A stretch of DNA of 64,000 nucleotides from JBBRDU01 sp038230335 (GTDB lineage Bacteria > Verrucomicrobiota > Verrucomicrobiia > Chthoniobacterales > UBA10450), in NCBI GenBank assembly GCA_038230335.1, contig JBBRNL010000003.1, positions 186,001 through 250,000 on the forward strand, written 5' to 3'. The notes beneath the pieces were generated by a model, which saw nothing but the letters and a program-made list of their open reading frames with translations, ran no database searches and was not told the origin of the DNA. Shown here one piece after another: positions 25,024 to 34,488 of the stretch. Numbering within the stretch: position 1 is the first letter of the stretch; the number at the start of each line of letters is the position of its first letter. A program made the position numbers and the translations under genes.

Positions 25024-25809
25024 TTAACCGCCGCTCCCCGTGAAATGCAGCAACGCTTCGTGGACGCCGGCGCCGTGTGCACGGCTCGCCACGTAACCGC
25101 CGGCGCTTTGAACGGCTGCTTTCACTTCGGGAATTGAGTTGGCCGGGCAGGCCGGCATGGCCGCGAAGGTGCCGTCCAGCATGGATATGTCGTTATGATG
25201 ATCGCCTGCCGCAAAGATATGCTCGCGCCCGATCTCGAGAAGGCGGGATAGCTCGGCCAGGGCGGCGCCTTTGTGATAATCGGAATGACAAAAGCGCAAA
25301 TAAACGGTGTTGCGCTGATAGTGAAACTTCGGCTGGCCGGCGCGGGCTTCCTCGATGAACTGAGTGACGCGCTCCATTTCTTCTTCGCTCGCTGCGATCA
25401 AGCCCGTCGGTCCTTCTGCTTCGTAGATAATGCGCGCTTTGGTTTTTTGATTCACGAAATTGACGACCTTTTCCAGAACGGATGAAGCCGAAGTGTAGAG
25501 CTCGGCATGAGCCTGAGCGCAACGCGCGTTCCAATCGCCAAAGGCTTCCCATTGTTTCCCGTTAACCGTGGGCCGGAAGATGTCGCGTTCGCTCGTTAGG
25601 ATAAAATCAGGTCGGAAAGGAAAAGCAAAATCGGCGAGCCCCGATTCGAGGAGACCGACTGAGCGACCCGTGTTGATGGCCCAGATAACGCCCTCGCTCT
25701 GCCGTTTCCGAATAAACTCCATGCATGATGCATCGAGCACTGGTTCGCTTACGCGTGAGACCATGGTGCCGTCGAAATCGGTGCTCAGAAGTTTAATGGT
25801 CGCCGCCAT
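25024..25809 (-). CDS. HAD family hydrolase (Cof/IIB type)
   Basis: The 261-residue protein has the HAD motifs: DFDGTM at residues 11-16 with the nucleophile D11, the second Ser/Thr motif NTGRS (46-50), and the late metal motif GDHHNDISML. The cap lies between motifs II and III, as in the IIB (Cof) subfamily. Such enzymes dephosphorylate sugar phosphates or related metabolites. The substrate cannot be told from sequence and there is no operon partner. Confidence 0.9.
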   Translation of the reverse strand: MAATIKLLSTDFDGTMVSRVSEPVLDASCMEFIRKRQSEGVIWAINTGRSVGLLESGLADFAFPFRPDFILTSERDIFRPTVNGKQWEAFGDWNARCAQAHAELYTSASSVLEKVVNFVNQKTKARIIYEAEGPTGLIAASEEEMERVTQFIEEARAGQPKFHYQRNTVYLRFCHSDYHKGAALAELSRLLEIGREHIFAAGDHHNDISMLDGTFAAMPACPANSIPEVKAAVQSAGGYVASRAHGAGVHEALLHFTGSGG

Positions 25810-25903
25810 GAGAGCGGCTAACTTAGGAATTGCGCGGGCGAACGCAATTTGTCTTCGCTTGGCTTTAGCGAAGACGCGGGCTAAAATCGAAAAGGAACCG
25901 ACT

Positions 25904-26188
25904 ATGAAATCCGCCTACGAACTGGCCATGGAGCGGCTGCAAAAATCGACGCCGAGCGTGGCCTTGACGGACGAGCAGAAGAAGCAGTTCGCCGAGATCG
26001 ATTCGAGCTTTAAAGCAAAGATCGCGGAGCGGGAGGTCTTTCTGAAAGATCAGATCAGGAAAGCGCAGAACACCGAAAAATTCGAAGAAGCCGAAAGTCT
26101 CGAGAAGCAGCTCTCGTCCGAGGTCCGAAGGTTGCAGGCGGATTGCGAAGAGAAAAAAGAGAAGCTGCGGGCCAGCTTCGCGAAGTAA
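25904..26188 (+). CDS. Coiled-coil protein, 94 aa
   Basis: From the ATG at 25904, preceded by AAAGGA, the protein is almost entirely charged helix: LTDEQKKQFAEIDSSFKAKI, EKFEEAESLEKQLSSEVRRL and a final KKEKLRASFAK. The heptad pattern predicts a coiled coil. The segment around AEIDSSFKAKIAEREVFLKD looks somewhat like a UvrB/UvrC helix motif, but that is weak. The function is unknown. The upstream part of the open frame (from 25568) overlaps the HAD gene antisense and is not coding. Confidence 0.7.
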   Translation: MKSAYELAMERLQKSTPSVALTDEQKKQFAEIDSSFKAKIAEREVFLKDQIRKAQNTEKFEEAESLEKQLSSEVRRLQADCEEKKEKLRASFAK

Positions 26189-26246
26189 TCCCGCTCGTCG
26201 TAAAAAGGACGTTTCGCAGAGACGCCCCCTACGTGGAGTTGTGACG

Positions 26247-27197
26247 CTAGGAAGCGGACGAGGCGGCGTGCTCGACTGGCGCGGTCTGGCGTTCGCCGCG
26301 TTTGGGCAGATTGGGATCGAGAAAACCGAGCATGTGGGCGTGCCTGATGACGCGCACGTTTTCCTGCTTTTGCATCAGGGCGATTTGTTGATGGAAACCC
26401 TCCATCTTTGTCCAATGCACCTTGGGCCGGAAATGGTGCTCGGCGTGATAGCCATTGTAGAAGAAGAGCCAGTTATAAATCTTGCCGTAACTGCTCACGC
26501 CCCACGCGATCGGTTTGTCCGGGTCGCCCCCATAGTGCCGGAAATAGCCGTTCAGATAACTAAAGCAATGGCCCAGGTAAAAGAAGGGGAGCAAGTAAAA
26601 GATCACGTAGCGCCAGTTGAGCAGGAACATGACAAGCGCCGTGGCCGCGAAAGCCGCCAGCTCGATATTGCCCCAGATGAGTTCGACGCGGCCGCGCTTG
26701 CTCAGTTCCCGCCGAATAGCGGCGGGGCTATCGCGGAAAAAACTCAGGAAGACGTAGGCCCACGGATTCTCCGCTTCGCCGTCATGCCCATGTTTATAAA
26801 TGGAAAGCCAATCGATGGTTTCACCGTTTTCGGCCGGTCGATCCGAGTTGCCCTTGTGATGCTGCATATGCACCACGTCGTAGTAGGTCTGTGAAAAACA
26901 GCACGCGACCGAGTTGGACAGGCTAAACAGGCGATTGAGCAAATCCAAACGAAAGAAAGGGTTATGGATGAAATTGTGACCGACGCCGTTGATGTTGGCG
27001 TTGACCATGAGCGAGTAAACAAAGCCCAGGATGAGCATGATCCAGAGCGGCGTGTGCGGGTAGAGGAGAAACAGGCTGAAAAAATAGGCGAGATGGAAAA
27101 GCCCCGCGAAGGTGGGGAGAATATCCCAGCGCGTGTGCGCAAAGATTTTTGAGTTGGTCGTGGGGCGTTCTACGCGCAGGGCGTCAGCGGTGGTCAT
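26247..27197 (-). CDS. Membrane fatty acid desaturase-type protein
   Basis: The 316-residue protein has several membrane segments and three histidine boxes of membrane-bound desaturases and hydroxylases: GHNFIH (H-x3-H variant), VVHMQHH and NGYHAEHHFRPKVHW. These bind the di-iron centre that inserts double bonds or hydroxyls into lipid chains. The closest group seems to be the fatty-acid desaturase type 1 family. No electron donor gene lies next to it. It is divergent from prs. Confidence 0.88.
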   Translation of the reverse strand: MTTADALRVERPTTNSKIFAHTRWDILPTFAGLFHLAYFFSLFLLYPHTPLWIMLILGFVYSLMVNANINGVGHNFIHNPFFRLDLLNRLFSLSNSVACCFSQTYYDVVHMQHHKGNSDRPAENGETIDWLSIYKHGHDGEAENPWAYVFLSFFRDSPAAIRRELSKRGRVELIWGNIELAAFAATALVMFLLNWRYVIFYLLPFFYLGHCFSYLNGYFRHYGGDPDKPIAWGVSSYGKIYNWLFFYNGYHAEHHFRPKVHWTKMEGFHQQIALMQKQENVRVIRHAHMLGFLDPNLPKRGERQTAPVEHAASSAS

Positions 27198-27335
27198 AGG
27201 GGAACAGGAACTGAAGGGGGCTCCATACTTTTGCCGGATCTTACGAAGATTAGCAAGCGGGGGCGGCCATTTTCTATCGGATATTCAGAGTTTGCCAACC
27301 GGTTGCTCACGCGCCTAACTTAGCCCCCGCTTCCC

Positions 27336-28307
27336 ATGTTTGCTCTTCAGCCTGAGATGAAAATTTTTACCGGTTCGGCCAATCGCGATTTGGCGGAGCG
27401 GATCTGCAAATATATCGGCGTTCCTCTTGGGCAGGCCACGATCAGCTCTTTCCCGGATGGCGAGACTTACGTGAAAATCGAGGAGAATGTCCGGGGTCGC
27501 GACGTCTTTCTGATTCAACCGACCTCACCCCCGACGAACCAGCATCTCATGGAGCTGCTTATCATGGTGGACGCAGCCAAGCGGGCCAGCGCTGATCGCA
27601 TCACAGCGGTGATTCCGTTTTTCGGGTACGCCCGCCAGGATCGAAAAGATCAGCCGCGCGTTCCGATCACGGCCAAGCTGGTGGCAAACCTTCTCGATGC
27701 AGCCGGGGTCAGTCGGGTCCTCACGATGGATTTGCATGCCCAGCAGGTGCAGGGGTTTTTCGATATCCCGGTGGATCACCTTTATTCGATGCCTGTTCTT
27801 ATTAAGTACCTACGGACTCGGCTGACGCGAAAGACGGTGATCGTCTCCCCCGACGTGGGTGGGCTTAAGATGGCCTCCGCCTACGCGCAGGCGCTGGGAG
27901 CGAGTCTGGCCATCGTGGCCAAGCAGCGCAAGAGCGCCACCGAGACGGAAGCGCTCTATGTCATTGGTGATGTGGAGGGTAGCGATGTTTTACTGGTGGA
28001 CGACTTAACCGAAACCGCCGGGACCCTGGTTTCCGCGGCAGAGACGCTCAAAGCCAAGGGGGCTCTCGACATTTACGCGGCGGTCTCCCACGCCGTTCTG
28101 GTCGATCTTGCAATTCCGCGATTGCAAAAGTCGAAAATTAAAGAATTAGTAACGACCAACAGCACGCCTGTGCGCACGGTCGATGGGTTTTCGATCAAAG
28201 TGCAATGTGTCTCCGAGTTGCTCGGAGAGGGCATGAAACGGATTCACATGGACGAGTCTGTCTCGTCGCTGTTCAACATCGAGAAGGAAAATGGCAAAAC
28301 AGGTTAA
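27336..28307 (+). CDS. prs: Ribose-phosphate pyrophosphokinase
   Basis: The protein makes PRPP from ribose-5-phosphate and ATP for nucleotide, His and Trp synthesis. Its signatures are FPDGETYVKIEENVRGRDVF, the ATP/Mg flexible-loop region YARQDRKDQPRVPITAKLVA, MDLHAQQVQGFFDIPVDHL and the PRPP loop VLLVDDLTETAGTL. The frame opens at 27336; a second ATG at 27357 gives the usual N-terminus (MKIFTGSANRDLA) and may be the true start. The end overlaps rplY by 17 bases, so the two are co-transcribed. Confidence 0.96.
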   Translation: MFALQPEMKIFTGSANRDLAERICKYIGVPLGQATISSFPDGETYVKIEENVRGRDVFLIQPTSPPTNQHLMELLIMVDAAKRASADRITAVIPFFGYARQDRKDQPRVPITAKLVANLLDAAGVSRVLTMDLHAQQVQGFFDIPVDHLYSMPVLIKYLRTRLTRKTVIVSPDVGGLKMASAYAQALGASLAIVAKQRKSATETEALYVIGDVEGSDVLLVDDLTETAGTLVSAAETLKAKGALDIYAAVSHAVLVDLAIPRLQKSKIKELVTTNSTPVRTVDGFSIKVQCVSELLGEGMKRIHMDESVSSLFNIEKENGKTG

Positions 28308-28986
28308 ACTAAAAGCGGAGCAGCGGACAGCCATCGGGCGGTCGGCGGCGCGGAAATTAAAGGCTCAGGGATCAATTCCAGCCGTCGTTTACGGCGGGAA
28401 GGAAAAGCCACAGCCTCTTCAGGTGTCGATCCGTGACGTGAACAAGATGCTGAGCCATGCCTCGGGCGAAAATATTTTGGTCGAACTGGAGATTGCCGGA
28501 GGCAATCGCCTGGCGCTCGTGCAGGAGATCCAACACGCGCCCCTCGGCGGGAATGTTTTGCATATTGATTTTCATGCAGTCTCGATGGACGAAAAAATTC
28601 ATGCGGACGTGCCGCTGGAAGCCTCCGGTATGGCCAATGGGGTGAAGAATTTTGGCGGGTTGCTCGAGCAAAGCCTGCGTTCCCTGGCGATCGAGTGTCT
28701 GCCCCGGGATTTGCCCGATCGGATTACGGTGGATGTCTCAGCCTTGAATATCGGTGATGCGATCCACGTCCGGGACATCAAAATGCCGGAAGGCGTCACA
28801 GCCAAGGCGCAGCCCGAGCTGACCGCGTTTTCTGTGGTGGCGCCAGCCGTGGAAGAAGTGCCAGTGGTGGCTGCAGAAGGTGCTGCGACGGGCCCGGAGA
28901 TTATTACGGAGAAGAAGCCGGAGGGCGGCGAAACTCCGGCGGCCCCGGCGGAAGGCAAAGGCAAGGACAAGGACGCCAAGAAGTAG
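28291..28986 (+). CDS. rplY: 50S ribosomal protein L25 (Ctc/TL5 type)
   Basis: The 231-residue protein has the long Ctc form: an N-terminal 5S-rRNA-binding L25 domain (QRTAIGRSAARKLKAQGSIP, VVYGG, then HIDFHAV) and a C-terminal TL5 domain (LRSLAIECLPRDLPDRITVD and IGDAIHVRDI). It ends in a charged, Ala/Glu/Lys-rich tail. It binds 5S rRNA in the large subunit. It lies between prs and pth, the order also known from many other bacteria. The tail makes it longer than average. Confidence 0.95.
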   Translation: MAKQVKLKAEQRTAIGRSAARKLKAQGSIPAVVYGGKEKPQPLQVSIRDVNKMLSHASGENILVELEIAGGNRLALVQEIQHAPLGGNVLHIDFHAVSMDEKIHADVPLEASGMANGVKNFGGLLEQSLRSLAIECLPRDLPDRITVDVSALNIGDAIHVRDIKMPEGVTAKAQPELTAFSVVAPAVEEVPVVAAEGAATGPEIITEKKPEGGETPAAPAEGKGKDKDAKK

Positions 28987-29054
28987 CGTTGATCGGCGCA
29001 TTGCCAGACGCTGTTTGCCGGATGGATGACGCGCCTTGAGCGCGATATTGAACC

Positions 29055-29645
29055 ATGGCCGAAGGCGCACCTTCTTCCCCGCGAATCCGGCTCATCGGAG
29101 GCTTGGGAAATCCCGGTCCGGAATATCAGTTCACCCGGCATAATATCGGATTCCTGGTGGTCGACCGATTGGCTGCGCAATTGGGAGGGGCATGGGAGAA
29201 TTCGAGCAAGTGGGGCGCGGCGATCGCCCGAGTGGCGGGCGTGTTTCTCGTGAAACCCCTCACTTATATGAATCGAAGCGGCGAGCCGCTGCGTGCCGTA
29301 GCCCAGTTTTACAAGGTGGAGCCGGCCGAAATCCTGGTCATAGCGGATGACCTGGCCTTACCACTCGGTCGCATTCGCCTTCGGCAAGAGGGCGGCAGCG
29401 GCGGGCACAACGGCTTAGAATCAATTATTTTACAATTCGCGACCGAAAGCATTCCACGGCTACGCGTCGGGATTGGGGCAGCGCCGCGAGACGGAGCGGT
29501 CGATTACGTGCTGGGTAGATTTTTTGAGGAAGAGAAACCGGTCGTGGCCTCGGCGGTAGATCGTGCGGTCGACGCGGTGAAATGTGCGATTGACAATGGC
29601 CTCGTTTCCGCGATGAACACCTTCAACAAAATCGAAGAATTATGA
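29055..29645 (+). CDS. pth: Peptidyl-tRNA hydrolase
   Basis: This 196-residue enzyme frees stalled peptidyl-tRNA. It has GLGNPGPEYQFTRHNIGF with the conserved N19 and the catalytic H29, KPLTYMNRSGEPL, the aspartate in VIADDLALPLGRI and the RQEGGSGGHNGLESI loop. Length and start (ATG 29055) are as usual for the family. Its stop overlaps the rpsF start as ATGA, giving translational coupling with the ribosomal protein genes. Confidence 0.97.
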   Translation: MAEGAPSSPRIRLIGGLGNPGPEYQFTRHNIGFLVVDRLAAQLGGAWENSSKWGAAIARVAGVFLVKPLTYMNRSGEPLRAVAQFYKVEPAEILVIADDLALPLGRIRLRQEGGSGGHNGLESIILQFATESIPRLRVGIGAAPRDGAVDYVLGRFFEEEKPVVASAVDRAVDAVKCAIDNGLVSAMNTFNKIEEL

Positions 29646-29980
29646 AGAATCGTTACGAAGCGTTGATCGTGCTCAATACGCAGGGCCGGGAAGATACCGT
29701 GAAGGACATCGTCGACCGCCTGGAGTCCGAATTCCAAAAGGAAGGCGCTGAAATCGAGCAGGTGCAAAAGATGGATAAACGTCCGTTTGCCTACGTCGCC
29801 GGTCCTCTCGACGCGGGATTTTACGTGAATTTTGTGTTTCACGCCGATCCGCAGCTCATCACAAAACTGCGGTCGAAATTCAAGCTCGACCCCGAGGTTT
29901 ATCGTCAAACCTTTCAGCGTTTGCGCGAGAAGCCCGTAAAAAAAGAGCGCGCGCCGAAAAAGTTGGCGCCAGCCAAGTAA
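29642..29980 (+). CDS. rpsF: 30S ribosomal protein S6
   Basis: The 112-residue protein has the S6 pattern: YEALIVLNTQGREDTVKDIV, MDKRPFAYVAGPLDAGFYVN and the basic C-terminal tail (PVKKERAPKKLAPAK). It binds the central domain of 16S rRNA, normally with S18. The gene overlaps pth by four bases and is followed 18 bases later by ssb, the classic rpsF-ssb pair. rpsR and rplI, often next in line, are not found here. Confidence 0.95.
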   Translation: MKNRYEALIVLNTQGREDTVKDIVDRLESEFQKEGAEIEQVQKMDKRPFAYVAGPLDAGFYVNFVFHADPQLITKLRSKFKLDPEVYRQTFQRLREKPVKKERAPKKLAPAK

Positions 29981-29998
29981 CTTGGTTAAAACTGGCGG

Positions 29999-30466
29999 AT
30001 GGCCAGCTTTAATAAAGTCATTCTGCTCGGAAACCTGACGCGCGATCCGGAGGTCCGCTACACGCCCAAAGGGAGCGCAGTCTGCGACCTTGGGCTCGCC
30101 GTGAACCGTGCCTACACGCTTGATAACGGTGAGAAGCGCGAAGAAGTCACCTTCGTCGACGTCGTTCTCTGGGCGCGCTTGGCCGAGATTGCCGGAGAGT
30201 ATTTAAAGAAGGGACGCCCGGTGTTCATCGAAGGTCGCCTTCAGCTGGATACGTGGGATGACAAGCAGAGCGGCCAAAAACGGTCGAAATTACGCGTGAT
30301 CGGCGAAACCATGCAGCTGTTGGGCAGCAGGCCCGGAGGGGCAGGCGGTGGTGGTGGGGGAGAATCCGGTGACGAAGAGCGACCGGCACGCCCCAGCTCC
30401 AAGCCGGCTGCGCCCCCGAAGGCAGCGGCCCCGGCCGCTCCCGACGACGACGAAATTCCGTTTTAA
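29999..30466 (+). CDS. ssb: Single-stranded DNA-binding protein
   Basis: The 155-residue protein has an N-terminal OB fold (NKVILLGNLTRDPEVRYTPK, VTFVDVVLWARLAEIAGEYL, KGRPVFIEGRLQLDTWDD). A Gly/Pro/Ala-rich flexible linker follows, and it ends in the acidic tail DDDEIPF that recruits repair and replication partners. It coats ssDNA in replication, recombination and natural transformation. It follows rpsF in the same unit; dprA comes 120 bases later. Confidence 0.97.
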   Translation: MASFNKVILLGNLTRDPEVRYTPKGSAVCDLGLAVNRAYTLDNGEKREEVTFVDVVLWARLAEIAGEYLKKGRPVFIEGRLQLDTWDDKQSGQKRSKLRVIGETMQLLGSRPGGAGGGGGGESGDEERPARPSSKPAAPPKAAAPAAPDDDEIPF

Positions 30467-30524
30467 TTTTGCGTGGGAGAAGACACGTCGAGCCGTCGAA
30501 TTGGGCAGCCGGTGATCTTCCAGT

Positions 30525-30579
30525 TAGGGGCGGTTGACCCCAATTGCCCTCGGGTGGTTTGGTGAACCGCCCTTACCTA
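30525..30579. repeat. Palindromic repeat (AGGGGCGGTT-type) between ssb and dprA
   Basis: Left arm AGGGGCGGTTGACC (30526-30539) and right arm GGTGAACCGCCCTT (30561-30574) form an imperfect stem. The core TAGGGGCGATTGACC appears again on the minus strand inside the 57-bp direct repeats near 60 and 61 kb. It may also work as a terminator of the ssb unit. Confidence 0.6.
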
Positions 30580-30586
30580 TAATGCC

Positions 30587-31687
30587 ATGAATTCCATTGA
30601 AGCCTGCGTCGCGCTGAACATGCTCCCAACGGTGGGGCCGGTGCGGTTGCGAAAGCTTCTCGAAGTTTTCCAGACACCGGAGCGTGTGCTGGCGGCCAAA
30701 CGGAGCGAGTTGCGAACGGTGGAAGGCATCGGCAGCGAAGTAGCCGAGCAAATCTCAAACTGGGAGTCGACCGTCGATTTGCCGGCCGAGCTGCAGCGCG
30801 TGCAAGAGTTTGGCGCCACTGTCCTGACGCAGGAGTCGCCGCTTTATCCGCGGTGTCTGCGCGAAATTCACGCGCCACCGATCGTCCTCTACGTGTGGGG
30901 CGAAATTCAGGAGCGCGATCGGCATGCCATCGCGGTGATCGGCTCGCGCAAGGCGACTCATTATGGAGGGGAATGTGCCAAGAAGCTGGCCTATCAAATC
31001 GCCTACGCCGGACTGACCGTCGTGAGTGGTTTGGCACGGGGGATCGACACGGCGGCGCATCAGGGCGCTCTCGCCGCGAAAGGACGCACCATCGCAGTGA
31101 TCGGCTCGGGATTATCGAGGCTCTACCCGCCGGAAAATCTTGCGCTGGCCGAAAAAATTGCCGCGGGTCAGGGCGCGATTCTGTCGGAGTTCTCCATGGA
31201 AGTGGAGCCGGATCGGCAAACATTTCCTATGCGCAATCGTATCATTAGCGGTTGGAGCCACGGGATTCTCGTGGTGGAAGCCGGCCTCAATAGCGGCGCG
31301 CTGATTACGGCGTCACAGGCCATCGAGCAGGGAAGGTCGGTCTACGCGGTGCCGGGCCATATTAACGCCCCGAGCGCGATGGGTTCGAACCGGCTCATTC
31401 AACAGGGGGCCAAGCTGGTCATGAGCGCGAATGACATTCTGGACGATCTACAGGTGCTTTTGCCGGATACAAAACCGTCGCCCGAGGCGGCCGCCCGGCC
31501 TCTGCCGCCGCTCTCCGATGAGGAGCGGCGAATCTATGATGCGATCAATTCCTCCGAGACACCGATCGATCAGATTACCGCCAAATGCGATTTGCCAAGC
31601 GGGACCGTCTCTTCTACTCTCCTCCGCCTCGAACTCAAGCGGCTCGTTAAGCAGTTGCCCGGCAAATACTTTGTAAAACTTGGCTAA
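30587..31687 (+). CDS. dprA: DNA processing protein DprA
   Basis: The 366-residue protein is a full-length DprA. It has an N-terminal helix-hairpin-helix region (VGPVRLRKLLEVF and VEGIGSEVAEQI) and the Rossmann-like core with VIGSRKATHYGGECAKKLAY, VVSGLARGIDTAAHQGAL, AVIGSGLSRLYPPEN, FPMRNRIISGWS and VVEAGLNSGALITASQAIEQ. The C-terminus is a winged-helix domain (DQITAKCDLPSGTVSSTLLR). DprA loads RecA on incoming ssDNA during natural transformation, so the closeness to ssb is meaningful. Confidence 0.96.
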   Translation: MNSIEACVALNMLPTVGPVRLRKLLEVFQTPERVLAAKRSELRTVEGIGSEVAEQISNWESTVDLPAELQRVQEFGATVLTQESPLYPRCLREIHAPPIVLYVWGEIQERDRHAIAVIGSRKATHYGGECAKKLAYQIAYAGLTVVSGLARGIDTAAHQGALAAKGRTIAVIGSGLSRLYPPENLALAEKIAAGQGAILSEFSMEVEPDRQTFPMRNRIISGWSHGILVVEAGLNSGALITASQAIEQGRSVYAVPGHINAPSAMGSNRLIQQGAKLVMSANDILDDLQVLLPDTKPSPEAAARPLPPLSDEERRIYDAINSSETPIDQITAKCDLPSGTVSSTLLRLELKRLVKQLPGKYFVKLG

Positions 31688-31731
31688 GCTCGTCCGCGAA
31701 CTGCTTCGGTTCTCACGGCGTCGGCGTTCAG

Positions 31732-34248
31732 ATGTCTAAATCTTTAATTATTGCGGAAAAGCCCAGTGTGGCCAGCGATCTGGCTCGCGCTCTGGGCGGA
31801 TTCAAGAAGGACGGCGATCATTTTGAAAACGACGACTACATCATTTCGTCGGCCGTAGGCCACCTGGTTGAGCTTTGTTTGCCGGCCGACATGGATGTTA
31901 AGAGAGGGAAGTGGAGCTTCGCCAATCTCCCGATTATTCCCGACGAGTTCGAGCTCAAACCGATCGAGAAAAAAACGGCCCGGCAAGGCCCCGAGCAACG
32001 GCTCAAAATGTTGCTACGTTTGGCGCGGCGCAAAGATGTGAGTGATTTGATCAACGCCTGCGACGCCGGTCGCGAGGGCGAACTGATCTTCAAGAACATC
32101 ACCAAATACGGCAAAATCAGCAAGCCGGTCCGGCGTCTCTGGCTGCAATCGATGACACGGGAATCGATCCGCGACGGGTTCGAAAATCTTCGGCACGATG
32201 AGGAGATGGTCCCCTTGGAGGAGGCTGCGGTCTGTCGTTCGGAAAGCGATTGGCTGGTCGGCATCAATAGCACCCGCGCCATGACCGCTTTTAATAACAA
32301 GACCGGCGGCTTCCAATTGACGCCGGTCGGCCGTGTGCAAACGCCCACCCTGGCCATCCTAGCCGAGCGCGAGGAAAAAATTCATGAGTTTAAGGCGCGT
32401 CCTTATTTCGAGGTCTTTGCCGATTTCGAGGTCCAGGCTGGAACTTATCGCGGCCGATGGTTCCGCGAAGATTTCGCCAAGAACGGGGATGAGGATGCAC
32501 GCGCCGAACGGATGTGGGACCGGGCGACGGCGGAAGAAATTAAGAATCGCTGTCTCGGAAAAACCGGAGTGGCCACGGAAGAGCGCAAGCCGGCGACGCA
32601 GGCTCCGCCTTTGCTTTACGATCTGACCAGTTTGCAGCGTGAGGCGAACGGTCGCTATCACTTAAGCGCAAAACGGACGCTGCAGATCGCGCAGGCTCTT
32701 TACGAAAGGCACAAGGTCCTGACTTATCCGCGCACTGATTCCCGTTATCTGCCCGAGGATAATCTCGCGCAGGTGCGCAAAGTCATGTCCAGTTTTCAAG
32801 ATCCGACCCTGGCCGGGCACGCACGCAAGGCTCTGACGAACGATTGGGTAAAACCGACCAAGCGCGTCTTTAATAACGCCAGGGTGAGTGATCACCACGC
32901 CATCATCCCGACCGGAGCTTCGGCCGCGGCGCTCGATGAATTCGAACGCAAGATTTTCGACATGGTGGCGCGTCGGACCATTGCCGTGTTTTACCCGGCG
33001 GCCCAGTTTGAAGTAACCACTCGCATTACCCGGGTGGAAGGGCAGCCGTTCCGCACCGACGGTAAGATTATTATCGATCCCGGCTGGCAGGCGGTCTACG
33101 GCAAGGAATCGACGAGCGACGATGAGCAGGTGCTGGTTCCGATCACCCCTAACGAAGCGGCGAAAGTTCTGGATCTCGAGATCAAGGAGAATGAGACGAA
33201 GCCGCCGGCCCGGTTCAATGAAGCCACCTTACTCTCCGCCATGGAAGGCGCGGGCAAGCTGGTCGAAGACGAGGAGCTGCGCGACGCCATGCGCGAGAAG
33301 GGATTGGGAACACCGGCGACGCGCGCGGCCATTATCGAAGGGCTCATTTTCCAAGGGTACTTGATTCGGCAGGGCCGCGAGCTGATTGCGACGGCCAAAG
33401 GGATGGCGTTGATCACGCTCTTGCGTGGCATTGGTGTGTCCGAGCTTTGTTCGCCGGAAATGACCGGCGAATGGGAATACAAACTCAAGATCATGGCCAA
33501 GGGTGGTCTCGAGCGCAACGTGTTCATGAAGGAGATCAAGGCGTTTACCCGCCAGATTGTCGAGAAGGCCAAAAACTTCGAGGGCGACAGCGTGGGCGGG
33601 AATTTCGAGACGCTCGAAGTGACCTGCCCGAAGTGCAGTGGCGGTCCGTTCGAGGAGGATTACCGAACGTTCAAGTGCCGGTCCTGCGGCTTGATCGTTT
33701 GGAAAACCATGGCCGGGCGTTTGTTCGACCGGAGCGAGATCGAAACCCTGCTGCGCCAAGGACGCATTGGTCCGCTCGAAGAATTCCGCAGCAAGATGGG
33801 ACGGAAGTTCAACGCCGTCGTAAAGCTGGGCGAGGATTTCAAACAGCAGTTTGAATTCGAAGATGCCAATAGTGCGGAAGCGCAGAAGATTGATCCGGCT
33901 GTGCACGAAGCGCTGGGGACCTGCCCGGTCTGCCAGAAAGGTCAGATCTATGTGCTGGACCGAGCCTACACCTGCGAAAATACGGTCGCCACGCCGAAGA
34001 CCTGCACGTTCCGGGTCAGCAAGAATATTTTACAACGAGAGATTCCAAAGGAGCAGGTGATGAAGCTCATCACGGCCGGTAAGACGGATTTACTCCACAA
34101 ATTCATTTCCAAAAAAGGCCGGCCCTTTTCAGCTCACCTGAAGCTGGAAGACGGGAAGGTCGGATTCGAGTTCGCCAAGAGGGAGCCTAAGGCAAAAAAA
34201 TCGACTGCCAAAAAAGCGGCTCCGAGTGAGCCGGCGGCTGCGGCGTAA
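31732..34248 (+). CDS. Type IA DNA topoisomerase (TopB/topoisomerase III-like)
   Basis: The 838-residue protein relaxes or decatenates DNA by single-strand passage. It has an N-terminal TOPRIM domain (LIIAEKPSVASDLARALGGF and CDAGREGELIF at 110-120), the strand-passage region (LTPVGRVQTPTLAILAEREE) and the catalytic Tyr332 in LTYPRTDSRYL. After about residue 600 come zinc-ribbon-like and topoisomerase C-terminal repeat modules (CPKCSGGPFEEDYRTFKCRS and later CPVCQKGQIYVLDRAYTCEN). A Lys/Ala-rich tail ends it. The N-terminal EKPSVA motif favours the TopB branch, while the position after dprA is the usual place of topA. Confidence 0.93.
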   Translation: MSKSLIIAEKPSVASDLARALGGFKKDGDHFENDDYIISSAVGHLVELCLPADMDVKRGKWSFANLPIIPDEFELKPIEKKTARQGPEQRLKMLLRLARRKDVSDLINACDAGREGELIFKNITKYGKISKPVRRLWLQSMTRESIRDGFENLRHDEEMVPLEEAAVCRSESDWLVGINSTRAMTAFNNKTGGFQLTPVGRVQTPTLAILAEREEKIHEFKARPYFEVFADFEVQAGTYRGRWFREDFAKNGDEDARAERMWDRATAEEIKNRCLGKTGVATEERKPATQAPPLLYDLTSLQREANGRYHLSAKRTLQIAQALYERHKVLTYPRTDSRYLPEDNLAQVRKVMSSFQDPTLAGHARKALTNDWVKPTKRVFNNARVSDHHAIIPTGASAAALDEFERKIFDMVARRTIAVFYPAAQFEVTTRITRVEGQPFRTDGKIIIDPGWQAVYGKESTSDDEQVLVPITPNEAAKVLDLEIKENETKPPARFNEATLLSAMEGAGKLVEDEELRDAMREKGLGTPATRAAIIEGLIFQGYLIRQGRELIATAKGMALITLLRGIGVSELCSPEMTGEWEYKLKIMAKGGLERNVFMKEIKAFTRQIVEKAKNFEGDSVGGNFETLEVTCPKCSGGPFEEDYRTFKCRSCGLIVWKTMAGRLFDRSEIETLLRQGRIGPLEEFRSKMGRKFNAVVKLGEDFKQQFEFEDANSAEAQKIDPAVHEALGTCPVCQKGQIYVLDRAYTCENTVATPKTCTFRVSKNILQREIPKEQVMKLITAGKTDLLHKFISKKGRPFSAHLKLEDGKVGFEFAKREPKAKKSTAKKAAPSEPAAAA

Positions 34249-34270
34249 CCTCCGTTTTTACGCCAAAGGC

Positions 34271-34382
34271 TTGTCATCCCGAGCAGAAGCGAGGGACCTC
34301 TCAGGCGCTCTTCGGATCACACTCAATAAGATTGCGTGACGCCGTCTGAATGGGGAGATCCTTCGCCGTCTTCGCTGGCTCT
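34271..34382. repeat. Inverted pair of the TCATCCCGAGC...GAGGGATCTC repeat
   Basis: TTGTCATCCCGAGCAGAAGC plus GAGGGACCTC at 34271-34300 and, reversed, GGGGAGATCCTTCGCCGTCT plus TCGCTGGCTC at 34352-34382 are two halves of one repeat family. A second pair lies at 56320-56442. Both locations are intergenic. Confidence 0.7.
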
Positions 34383-34488
34383 GGATAATACGCTACGTGT
34401 GGGAAGACCGGCGTTTGGATGCAGAACGCTTTTCCGCTCGGCAAACCCGTTTGTCCTTTTCCGTGTTTCTCGCGAATCATCGTTGACT